This document shows, one piece after another, positions 7,187 to 13,144 of a DNA stretch of 14,059 nucleotides. This stretch comes from Serpentinimonas sp. (GTDB lineage Bacteria > Pseudomonadota > Gammaproteobacteria > Burkholderiales > Burkholderiaceae_C), in contig JALOSG010000046.1 of NCBI GenBank assembly GCA_025458665.1, forward strand, positions 1 to 14,059, written 5' to 3'. The position numbers and the translations under genes were made by a program. Each line of letters begins with the position of its first letter. Position 1 is the first letter of the stretch. A model generated the notes under the pieces. That model saw only the letters and a list, made by a program, of their open reading frames with translations, had not been told where the DNA came from and did no database searches.

Positions 7187-7866
7187 TGCGGGTGCTTCTG
7201 GTGGAGGACGATCCCCTGCTGGCCAGCGCATTGGCCACCGTGCTGCGCTCCGCTGGCATGGTGGTGGACCACACCGCAGATGGCCACGAGGCTCAGGTGC
7301 TGGGCTGCACCGAGTCCTACAACGCCGCCGTGCTGGACCTGGGTCTCCCGGGGCAGGACGGAGTGTCTGTCTTGCGGCACTGGCGCGAGCAGCGGCAGGT
7401 GTTCCCGGTCCTCGTGCTCACCGCCCGCGCGCGCTGGAGCGACAAGCTGGACGCATTCCAGGCCGGGGCCGACGACTACCTCACCAAACCCTTCCTGCAG
7501 GAAGAAGTTGTCACCCGATTGCGGGTACTCCACCGGCGCGCTTTAGGGCCCCACACTTCGGTCGTGCAGGTGGGCCCTCTGCAGTTCAACACCGTGACCG
7601 ACCGCTTCTTTCTTCATGGCGACGCTCTGGCTCTCACGGCGCAAGAGCACCGCATTCTCGCGTTTCTGGTCTCGCGGGCGGGCCAGCTTGTCAGCCGCGC
7701 CGATATATCGGAACACGTTTACGCGCGGGATCTGGACCCCGACTCCAACACCCTCGACGTGCTGATTGGCCGGATCCGGCGCAAGCTCGGCTCTGCCCCG
7801 GTCATACACACGGAACGCGGGCGTGGCTTCAGGTTGGTGGGTGAGGCCGCCGCCGACTCCCCCTGA
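7186..7866 (+). CDS. PhoP-like OmpR-family response regulator
   Basis: 226 residues. The receiver domain (1-115) has the acidic pair E7/D8/D9, phospho-acceptor D51 in VLDLGLPG, switch residues T79 (LTAR) and Y98, and K101 in LTKPF, all as in active regulators. The C-terminal winged-helix domain (about 125-222) shows LTAQEHRIL, a recognition-helix region around SNTLDVLIGRIRRKL, and the wing HTERGRGFRLV. It resembles E. coli PhoP over the whole length: MRVLxVEDxxLL, DLGLPxxDG, LTARxxWxDK, AGADDYxTKPF, IDVLxGRxRxK. It should be phosphorylated by the downstream kinase and bind DNA as tandem half-sites. Translation is probably coupled to the PepSY gene through the shared TGATG. A PhoP-like box lies upstream of the operon, suggesting autoregulation. 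Whether it is the functional equivalent of PhoP is not shown by sequence alone. Confidence 0.95.
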   Translation: MRVLLVEDDPLLASALATVLRSAGMVVDHTADGHEAQVLGCTESYNAAVLDLGLPGQDGVSVLRHWREQRQVFPVLVLTARARWSDKLDAFQAGADDYLTKPFLQEEVVTRLRVLHRRALGPHTSVVQVGPLQFNTVTDRFFLHGDALALTAQEHRILAFLVSRAGQLVSRADISEHVYARDLDPDSNTLDVLIGRIRRKLGSAPVIHTERGRGFRLVGEAAADSP

Positions 7867-7872
7867 TCTGCC

Positions 7873-9213
7873 ATGCTGCACCCCTCCCGATGGACACTCG
7901 CGGTCCGCCTTGTCGTACTCACGCTGGCGGCCCTGATCCTGTGCACCAGCGTCGGCGGATGGATACTGCGCGACCAGTTGCGCAGCGCCGTCCTGCGCGG
8001 CTTCGAGAACGGGTTGCGGGATCAGTCGCAGCGGCTGCAGGCCGAAGTGAGCACCGCAGGAGTGCTGGCACTGCGCAGCGCGCGCATGGAGCAGGGCGAC
8101 TTCGGGCGTATTTTTTCTGGCTGGTACTGGGTGCTGGGCTCGGGCACGGAGAGCATCAGATCCCGCTCGCTGTGGGACACCACACTCGACATCGCGACCG
8201 TCCGGCCTGCATGGGGAGACAGCGCCCTGTTCGCGCAGCGAGGTCCCCAGGAAGAGCCGCTGCTGGGCCTGAAGGTGCCGGTGGTGGTGGACGGACAGCC
8301 GCTCGACCTTTACGTGTTTGGTCCGGCGCGGGAGGTGCACCAGGAATGGCACGACATCGATAGAACCCTGCTCCTGACCCAGCTGGGTCTGGTGCTCGTT
8401 CTGGGCCTTCTTTGCGCCCTGGCGGTGCGGCTCGGGCTGCAGCCGGTGCGGCAGCTTCGGGCACAGCTGACCCGGGTGCAAAGAGGTACGCTGCAGCGGC
8501 TTGGGCAGCACTACGGCCCCGACCTCGATCCACTGGCCGAAGCCATGGACAAGGTGCTGCAGGGTCATGCAAAGGCCGTGGAGAGAGCGCGCAACCAGGC
8601 GGCCGATCTGAGCCATGCGCTCAAGAAGCCATTGGCCGTACTGAGCCTGGAAACGCAGCAGGCCAGCGTACCGGGATACCAGCTTCACCAGCACGTCGAA
8701 GCGATGGCCCAGACGATCGACCGGCACTTGGCACGCCTGGGCAGCGGTCTGGGCAGCCCCCTGGGCGCCACAGGCCAGCCGGTGGATGTGCTGGCCATCA
8801 TGGACCGGCTTCTTCAGGTCATGCGCCAGATCCACGCCGATCGGGGCCTGAACTGGGTGTTCGTACCACCGCCAGACGCCAGTGTTTCCTGGCTCGGGGA
8901 GGCCTCAGACCTGGAGGAGATGGTGGGCAATTTGCTGGACAACGCGGGCAAGTGGGCCCGGCGACGGGTGGACATCGTCATGGCTCTGCAAGCCGGCCAG
9001 TTGTCGGTCCAGATTGACGACGACGGCCCGGGACTCGCCAAGGAACACCTGGAGGTGGTGGCGCAGCGCGGAAGACGCTTTGACGAACGCCCGAACGGCC
9101 ACGGCCTGGGCCTGGCCATCGTGGCCGACCTGACCGAACTTTACGGTGGCCAGTTCAGCCTTGCACAGAGCCCGCTCGGGGGCTTGCGCTGCAGCCTGAA
9201 ACTGCCAGGCTGA
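7873..9213 (+). CDS. PhoQ-like sensor histidine kinase
   Basis: 446 residues, beginning six bases after the regulator stop. Order of parts: first membrane segment at about 10-32; periplasmic sensor about 33-165; second membrane segment about 166-188; HAMP-like linker with LQPVRQLRAQL; and a dimerisation helix with phospho-acceptor H248 in DLSHALKKPLAVL. The catalytic domain has an N-box NLLDNAGKW (N352), a G1 motif DDDGPGL (382-388) and a G2 motif GHGLGLAIV (409-417). The H-box and the catalytic end resemble PhoQ (DLTHSLKTPLAVL; GNVLDNACKY) rather than EnvZ-type kinases. The sensor has FSGWYWVL and RSRSLWD patches but no run of acidic residues like the PhoQ metal/peptide-binding cluster, so the stimulus may differ from Mg2+ limitation or cationic peptides. 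The exported PepSY protein encoded two genes upstream could be its partner. All catalytic motifs are intact. Confidence 0.94.
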   Translation: MLHPSRWTLAVRLVVLTLAALILCTSVGGWILRDQLRSAVLRGFENGLRDQSQRLQAEVSTAGVLALRSARMEQGDFGRIFSGWYWVLGSGTESIRSRSLWDTTLDIATVRPAWGDSALFAQRGPQEEPLLGLKVPVVVDGQPLDLYVFGPAREVHQEWHDIDRTLLLTQLGLVLVLGLLCALAVRLGLQPVRQLRAQLTRVQRGTLQRLGQHYGPDLDPLAEAMDKVLQGHAKAVERARNQAADLSHALKKPLAVLSLETQQASVPGYQLHQHVEAMAQTIDRHLARLGSGLGSPLGATGQPVDVLAIMDRLLQVMRQIHADRGLNWVFVPPPDASVSWLGEASDLEEMVGNLLDNAGKWARRRVDIVMALQAGQLSVQIDDDGPGLAKEHLEVVAQRGRRFDERPNGHGLGLAIVADLTELYGGQFSLAQSPLGGLRCSLKLPG

Positions 9214-9241
9214 GGCCGGCCATTGGGCTAAACCTAAGCTC

Positions 9242-9256
9242 TCGAAACGCTTTCGA
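9242..9256. repeat. Small inverted repeat TCGAAA-CGC-TTTCGA between convergent genes
   Basis: Six-base perfect arms with a three-base loop lie in the 48-base gap between the kinase stop (9213) and the stop of the ferritin-like gene (9262). It could form a weak bidirectional hairpin, but there is no real T-run on either side, so calling it an intrinsic terminator is not justified. Confidence 0.35.
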
Positions 9257-9261
9257 AATAC

Positions 9262-10128
9262 TCAAACGGCCGCGCCAGAGGCCTGGGCTCCAGCCGCAGC
9301 CTGCCCGGCCATCATCTCTTTCCTGAACCGGTTCAGTTCCTGCACGCTGGCAAAGCTGCGGTTCATGAGCAGGCCCATGTTGTGCAGGATGCGGTCCACC
9401 ACCTTGGTTTCCCACACCGCATCGAAGCGGATCTGCTGGTCCAGCCAGTGCTCCAGCCACTCGGGGTTGGGCAGGCGGCTCTGAATGGTGTCGTTCGGGA
9501 ACAGGGCCTTGTTCACGTGCAGGTTGGTGGGGTGCAGGGCCTGCGCGGTACGCCGGGCGCTGGCCATGAGTACGCCCACCTTGGCAAACGCAGCGCGGGC
9601 TTCGTCCCCGAACTTGCCTATGGCGCGCTTCATGTAGCGCAGGTAGGCGCCGCCGTGGCGGGCTTCGTCCTGGCTCAGCGTGGTGTAGATGTGCTTGATG
9701 ACCGGTTCGGTGTGCCATTCGCTGGCGCGGCGGTACCAGTGGTTCAGCCGGATTTCGCCGCAGAAATGCAGCATCAGCGTTTCCAGGGCCGGAGCCGGAT
9801 CGAACTCGAAGCGGATGTCGTGCAGTTCCTGCTCGGTGGGCACCAGTTCGGGGCGGAAGCGGCGCAGGTACTCCATCAGCACCAGCGAGTGCTTCTGCTC
9901 CTCAAAGAACCAGATGGACATGAAGGCCGAGAAATCGGAGTCGTCGCGGTTGTCGCGCAGGAACATCTCGGTAGCCGGCAGCGCCGCCCACTCGGTGATG
10001 GCATTCATCTTGATGGTCTGGGCCTGCTCGTCGGAGAGCTTGCTGGCATCGAACTGGTCCCAGGGGATGTCCTTGTCCATGTCCCAGCGGACCGATTCGA
10101 GTTGCTTGAAGAGTTCAGGGTACAGCAT
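9262..10128 (-). CDS. Ferritin-like di-iron protein, acyl-ACP-desaturase related
   Basis: 288 residues, soluble, all-helical, with no signal peptide. The di-iron carboxylate pattern is clear: a first glutamate in ITEWAALPATE (E46 or E54), E77-x-x-H80 in EEQKH, E125 in CGEIRLNHW, and E155-x-x-H158 in DEARH. This E...ExxH...E...ExxH order is that of the ferritin/ribonucleotide-reductase fold, and the spacing resembles type 2 (soluble) acyl-ACP desaturases. The protein therefore probably activates O2 in the cytoplasm; the substrate is unknown, and many relatives are labelled only ferritin-like. The ATG at 10128 was chosen because GGAA lies 8-11 bases upstream; a TTG at 10140 is in frame but less likely. 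The C-terminus is Ala/Gly-rich (GQAAAGAQASGAAV). It stands alone on the minus strand, convergent with the kinase. A possible FNR/ANR site and a TAAAAT -10 lie upstream. Confidence 0.85.
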   Translation of the reverse strand: MLYPELFKQLESVRWDMDKDIPWDQFDASKLSDEQAQTIKMNAITEWAALPATEMFLRDNRDDSDFSAFMSIWFFEEQKHSLVLMEYLRRFRPELVPTEQELHDIRFEFDPAPALETLMLHFCGEIRLNHWYRRASEWHTEPVIKHIYTTLSQDEARHGGAYLRYMKRAIGKFGDEARAAFAKVGVLMASARRTAQALHPTNLHVNKALFPNDTIQSRLPNPEWLEHWLDQQIRFDAVWETKVVDRILHNMGLLMNRSFASVQELNRFRKEMMAGQAAAGAQASGAAV

Positions 10129-10184
10129 GGCTATTTCCAACAGACAGCACGGGCAGGGGCCAAACGCCCACTCCGGGACTGGCG

Positions 10185-10190
10185 ATTTTA
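10185..10190 (-). promoter_or_regulatory. Candidate -10 element TAAAAT for the ferritin-like gene
   Basis: TAAAAT matches five of six positions of TATAAT, in an otherwise GC-rich stretch. Transcription would start near 10178, giving a leader of about 50 bases. No convincing -35 is visible at 16-18 bases, which would suit an activated promoter. Confidence 0.35.
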
Positions 10191-10231
10191 GTAAACAAGG
10201 CGAAAACCGTGTTGAAACAAGACCTTACAAA

Positions 10232-10245
10232 TTGATCTGGCTCAA
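10232..10245 (-). promoter_or_regulatory. Possible FNR/ANR-type box, TTGAT-CTGG-CTCAA read on the + strand
   Basis: Nine of the ten conserved positions of the FNR/ANR site TTGAT-N4-ATCAA are present. Its centre (10238.5) lies about 60-61 bases upstream of the start inferred from the TAAAAT element, a usual class I activator position. One near-match in a region this size could be chance. Confidence 0.35.
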
Positions 10246-10288
10246 CAAGGGATTTCCCGCGGCACCACCGGAACTTTGGCCTGCGCCC

Positions 10289-10459
10289 CTACCTCATAAA
10301 GACGTGGTTGGGTTGCACGACCACAGTGGTTGAGTTATTGGTTCCGCGAAGCCGACGCAGGTTCCGGCCTGATGGAGATCCCGAGGCGGCACTCCTCCCT
10401 CCTCCTCCTCCTTTTTTCGTCTTGGGGCGCTTCGCGGAACATTTTTTCCGGCTCACCAC
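10289..10459 (-). CDS. Possible small basic protein (56 aa), unrecognised
   Basis: A minus-strand ORF with tandem GTG starts (10459 or 10456) lies 38 bases downstream of the GST stop on the same strand. GGAGG and GGGG lie 9-18 bases upstream of the first GTG. The N-terminal half is highly basic (SRKKCSAKRPKTKK), followed by five glycines and an Arg/Ser-rich part; the C-terminus is NNSTTVVVQPNHVFMR. I do not recognise a family. The lysine/glycine run comes from a purine-rich simple repeat, and third-position GC looks lower than in neighbouring genes. It may well be non-coding, and it overlaps a structured element better oriented on the other strand. Confidence 0.25.
   Translation of the reverse strand: MVSRKKCSAKRPKTKKGGGGGRSAASGSPSGRNLRRLRGTNNSTTVVVQPNHVFMR
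10341..10440. repeat. 12-base perfect inverted repeat enclosing a CCTCC-rich tract; possible structured RNA
   Basis: GTTCCGCGAAGC (10341-10352) and its exact reverse complement GCTTCGCGGAAC (10429-10440) flank 76 bases. A second small pairing, GACG (10354-10357) with CGTC (10418-10421), could continue the stem. On the + strand the right arm is followed by ATTTTTTCC (10441-10449), as in an intrinsic terminator. The enclosed part holds a pyrimidine tract at 10391-10417 with several overlapping CCTCC units, the same sequence as the anti-Shine-Dalgarno end of 16S rRNA. This is what a small regulatory RNA could look like, but no promoter is obvious. It lies in the 369-base gap between the ferritin-like gene and the GST gene, which otherwise holds only the upstream signals of the ferritin-like gene and the doubtful ORF on the other strand. 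Confidence 0.4.
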
Positions 10460-10497
10460 GCCCAAATCCCCGCCTCCACGGCCCGCACGCCCGCGAA

Positions 10498-11112
10498 TCA
10501 GGGCGGCGTGGTATCGATGAAGCTTTGCCGCTGCGCCAGCTTTTCGTACAGCTTGGCCAAGTTGGGGTAAGGCTCCCGCCATTCGATCTGCGGGAAACGG
10601 AAATCCAGGTAGCCCAGCGCACAGCCCACCGCCACATCGGCCAGCGTCAGGCTGTGGCCGTGGCAAAAGGGCTTCTCACCCAGCCCGCGCGACATGGCGG
10701 CCAGGCTGGCGGTGATCTTGTCCATCTGGCGGTCTATCCAGGCCTGCGAGCGTTGCTCTGGCGTGCGGCCGGCCCAGGTGGCCTCCAGGCGCGCCAGAAT
10801 GGCCGCATCCAGCAGGCCATCGGCCAAGGCCTCCCAGGTTTTCACCTCCACCCGCTCACGGCCCGAGGCCGGAATCAGCCGACCCACCGGAGACAGGGCA
10901 TCGAGGTATTCCACAATGACGCGGGAGTCGAACACCGCCTCGCCGCCTTCCATCACCAGACACGGCACCTTGCCCAGCGGGTTCGATTCCATGATCCGTG
11001 TCTCGGCCGACCACACGTCTTCCGTCACGAACTGGAATTCCAGTTTCTTCTCGGCCATGACAATGCGGGCCTTGCGGACGTAGGGACTGGTGACAGCGCC
11101 AATGAGTTTCAT
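10498..11112 (-). CDS. Glutathione S-transferase family protein, YibF-like
   Basis: 204 residues, cytosolic. The N-terminal thioredoxin-like domain starts MKLIGAVTSPYVRKARI, with S9 in the usual catalytic position, then NPLGKVPCL (cis-Pro loop) and DSRVIVEYLD (glutathione gamma-Glu binding, SR pair). The C-terminal helical domain has EALADGLLDAAILARLE and LTLADVAVGCALGYLDFRFP, and ends near QSFIDTTPP. These blocks parallel E. coli YibF (EALADGIMDAG, AVGYLNFR, FARTEPP). The substrate is unknown. The ATG at 11112 fits the family start; no Shine-Dalgarno sequence precedes it (the preceding bases are pyrimidine-rich). It is divergent from purB, with a 107-base gap holding mirror-image TACAAT elements. 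Confidence 0.93.
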   Translation of the reverse strand: MKLIGAVTSPYVRKARIVMAEKKLEFQFVTEDVWSAETRIMESNPLGKVPCLVMEGGEAVFDSRVIVEYLDALSPVGRLIPASGRERVEVKTWEALADGLLDAAILARLEATWAGRTPEQRSQAWIDRQMDKITASLAAMSRGLGEKPFCHGHSLTLADVAVGCALGYLDFRFPQIEWREPYPNLAKLYEKLAQRQSFIDTTPP

Positions 11113-11141
11113 GGGGATAGGAGGAAGCCTAGGGAGCGGCC

Positions 11142-11168
11142 ATTGTAGCCAGCGCCCCCTTCTACAAT
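11142..11168. promoter_or_regulatory. Mirror-image -10 elements (ATTGTAG-N13-CTACAAT) between GST and purB
   Basis: Seven-base perfect arms form an inverted repeat. TACAAT at 11163-11168 faces purB and would give a start near 11175 with a leader of about 45 bases. TACAAT read on the minus strand (11147 down to 11142) faces the GST gene, with a leader of about 23 bases. TACAAT is a good -10 sequence, but -35 matches are weak in both directions. The two promoters would overlap, so polymerase could occupy only one at a time. Confidence 0.45.
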
Positions 11169-11219
11169 CTGACTTCTGCTGCTTTCCCCCGCTGCACCCG
11201 CACAACCCGGCCCCGCACC

Positions 11220-12671
11220 ATGTCCCTGTCTTCCCCCGCCACCGATTTTTCGCCCGTCACCGCCCTCTCCCCGCTCGACGGCCGCTACGCCGGGAAGCTG
11301 GCCGCGCTGCGCCCCTTCATGAGCGAATACGGCTACATGCAGCGGCGCGTGCAGGTGGAACTGGCCTGGTTCGAGCACCTGAGCGATGCCGGCTTTCCTG
11401 AATTTCCGGAGCTTTCCACAGAAGCGCGCGCTCACTTGCGCAGCATCGTGGCGCAATTCAGCCCGGCCGATGCCGATGCCATCAAGGCCATAGAGCGCAC
11501 CACCAACCACGACGTCAAGGCGGTGGAGTACTGGATACGGGGCAACGCGGCCATGGGCGTGAAGGGCGCGTTCGACGGCTGGCCTGAACTGCAGAAAGCC
11601 GGCGAATTCGTGCACTTTGCCTGCACCAGCGAAGACATCAACAACACCAGCCACGCGCTGCAGCTGAAAGCCGGCCGGGACGCCGTGCTGCTGCCCGGGC
11701 TCGACGCCATCATTGCGCGCCTGCGGGACCTGGCCCACCAGTACGCGGCCGTGCCCATGCTCAGCCGCACCCACGGCCAGACGGCCAGCCCCACCACCGT
11801 GGGCAAGGAACTGGCCAACGTGGTGGTGCGCCTGCAGGGCGCGCGGGAACGCATAGCCACCGTGCGGCTGCTGGGCAAGATGAACGGCGCCGTGGGCAAC
11901 TACAACGCCCACCTGAGCGCCTGGCCCGACGTGGACTGGGAGGCCTTTGCCCGCCGCGTGGTGGAAACGCCCGAATACACGCCCGGCCAGGACCCGGCCG
12001 CCCCGGTGGGCCTGGGCCTCACCTTCCAGCCCTACAGCATCCAGATCGAGCCGCACGACTACATGGCCGAGCTGTTCGACGCCGTGGCGCGCAGCAACAC
12101 CATCCTCATCGATCTGGCGCGCGACATCTGGGGCTACATCAGCCTGGGCTACTTCAAGCAGAAGCTCAAGGCGGGGGAAATTGGCTCCTCCACCATGCCG
12201 CACAAGGTCAACCCCATCGATTTCGAAAACGCCGAAGGCAACCTCGGGCTGGCCAACGCTGTGCTGCGCCACCTGAGCGAGAAGCTGCCCATTTCCCGCT
12301 GGCAGCGCGACCTGACCGACTCCACCGTGCTGCGCAACATGGGCGTGGCGCTGGGCTATGCGGTGCTGGCCCACCAGTCCCTCATGACCGGGCTGAACAA
12401 GCTGGAGTTGAACGAAGAAGCCCTGGCCGATGACCTCAACGCCGCCTGGGAAGTGCTGGCCGAGCCCATACAAACCGTCATGCGCCGCTACGGCGTGCCC
12501 GGTGCCTACGAAAAGCTCAAGGAAGTGACGCGCGGCAAGTCCGTCACGCCCGAGGCCCTGCACGCGCTGATCCGCTCGCTGGACATTCCGCAGCCCGACA
12601 AAGACCGCCTGCTGGCCATGACACCGGCCAGCTACGTGGGCGATGCGGTGGCGCTGGCGCGCCGGGTGTAA
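11220..12671 (+). CDS. purB: Adenylosuccinate lyase
   Basis: 483 residues. Catalyses two steps of purine synthesis: SAICAR to AICAR plus fumarate, and adenylosuccinate to AMP plus fumarate. It acts as a cytosolic homotetramer of the fumarase/aspartase superfamily. Signatures in order: SPLDGRYAGKL near the N-terminus, TTNHDVKAVEYW, TSEDINNT, general-acid H185 in SRTHGQTASPTTVGKEL, and the flexible catalytic loop GSSTMPHKVNPIDFENAEG with S323/S324. The length is slightly above the 456 of the E. coli enzyme, and the E. coli-type motif set is clear. The ATG at 11220 gives MSLSSPATDFSPVTALSPLDGRY. No Shine-Dalgarno motif precedes it; the leader is C/T-rich. It converges on the DUF3717-DUF1289 gene with a 23-base gap and no visible terminator. 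Confidence 0.98.
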   Translation: MSLSSPATDFSPVTALSPLDGRYAGKLAALRPFMSEYGYMQRRVQVELAWFEHLSDAGFPEFPELSTEARAHLRSIVAQFSPADADAIKAIERTTNHDVKAVEYWIRGNAAMGVKGAFDGWPELQKAGEFVHFACTSEDINNTSHALQLKAGRDAVLLPGLDAIIARLRDLAHQYAAVPMLSRTHGQTASPTTVGKELANVVVRLQGARERIATVRLLGKMNGAVGNYNAHLSAWPDVDWEAFARRVVETPEYTPGQDPAAPVGLGLTFQPYSIQIEPHDYMAELFDAVARSNTILIDLARDIWGYISLGYFKQKLKAGEIGSSTMPHKVNPIDFENAEGNLGLANAVLRHLSEKLPISRWQRDLTDSTVLRNMGVALGYAVLAHQSLMTGLNKLELNEEALADDLNAAWEVLAEPIQTVMRRYGVPGAYEKLKEVTRGKSVTPEALHALIRSLDIPQPDKDRLLAMTPASYVGDAVALARRV

Positions 12672-12694
12672 GCACCCAACCTAGGCCCAGCGCC

Positions 12695-13105
12695 TTAGCG
12701 GTTTTCCACCGCCCGCTCGGCGTAGGTGTTGAAGCGCCACGCCGTGCCTTCCAGCGTGATGCGGCGCCACGTCTGGCGCTTCTCGCCGGGGGTCATTTGC
12801 GGCCACAGCTGCACCTCGTCGAAGGTGCGGCCGCAACCTTTGCACATCTCGTCGCCCTGGCTGGTGGAGCAGATGGCAATGCAGGGCGTGTCGGGGGTGG
12901 ATGCGTACCACTGCAGCCACGCGTCGCGGGCTTTGGCGGGCATGGAGGCCTCGTCGGCTTCGTCTTCGTGGAAATACACCATCAGGGCGTACACCTCGGC
13001 CAGCGCACGGGTCTCCGCCGGCAGCGCCACGCCATCGGGCGAGGGCTTTTTGGCGCGCCAGTAGTTGATGGCCGCCTCGATGTCGGTGATGTGTATGCCT
13101 GCCAT
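12695..13105 (-). CDS. DUF3717-DUF1289 fusion protein with a four-cysteine motif
   Basis: 136 residues, cytosolic, no signal or membrane segment. The N-terminal half (about 4-50) fits DUF3717: ITDIEAAINYWRAKKPSPDG, then a helix ALAEVYALMVYF. The C-terminal half (about 72-120) fits DUF1289: PCIAICSTS, then MCKGCGRTFDEV, W, EKRQTWRRI. Cysteines 75, 79, 88 and 91 form CxxxC-x8-CxxC, a likely metal or Fe-S site. Neither domain has an established function. The gene follows the M48 protease gene on the same strand after a 39-base gap, so they may be co-transcribed. ATG 13105 begins right at the DUF3717 domain. Confidence 0.88.
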   Translation of the reverse strand: MAGIHITDIEAAINYWRAKKPSPDGVALPAETRALAEVYALMVYFHEDEADEASMPAKARDAWLQWYASTPDTPCIAICSTSQGDEMCKGCGRTFDEVQLWPQMTPGEKRQTWRRITLEGTAWRFNTYAERAVENR

Positions 13106-13144
13106 GGGAGCGCCATCATAGCGGCGCAGGGCCTTGGGGCGGGG

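Noticed and set aside
7543..8835. Minus-strand open frame opposite the response regulator and kinase
   Set aside because: Spans two real genes in antisense and shows no protein family features.
9242..9256. Intrinsic terminator between the kinase and the ferritin-like gene
   Set aside because: The stem is only six pairs with AT-rich ends, and no T-run follows on either strand.
10391..10417. CCTCC repeats as a CRISPR or satellite array
   Set aside because: A short 3-base slippage-type tract with no spacer structure.
10308..10520. Plus-strand ORF with a proline-rich run (LLPPPPPFF) in the GST/ferritin-like intergenic gap
   Set aside because: The proline run is just the CCTCC repeat translated, the frame runs into the antisense of the GST gene, and there is no ribosome binding site.
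11109..12563. Minus-strand open frame of about 480 codons opposite purB
   Set aside because: Shadow of purB; composition dominated by Gly, His, Val and Gln, and no domain.
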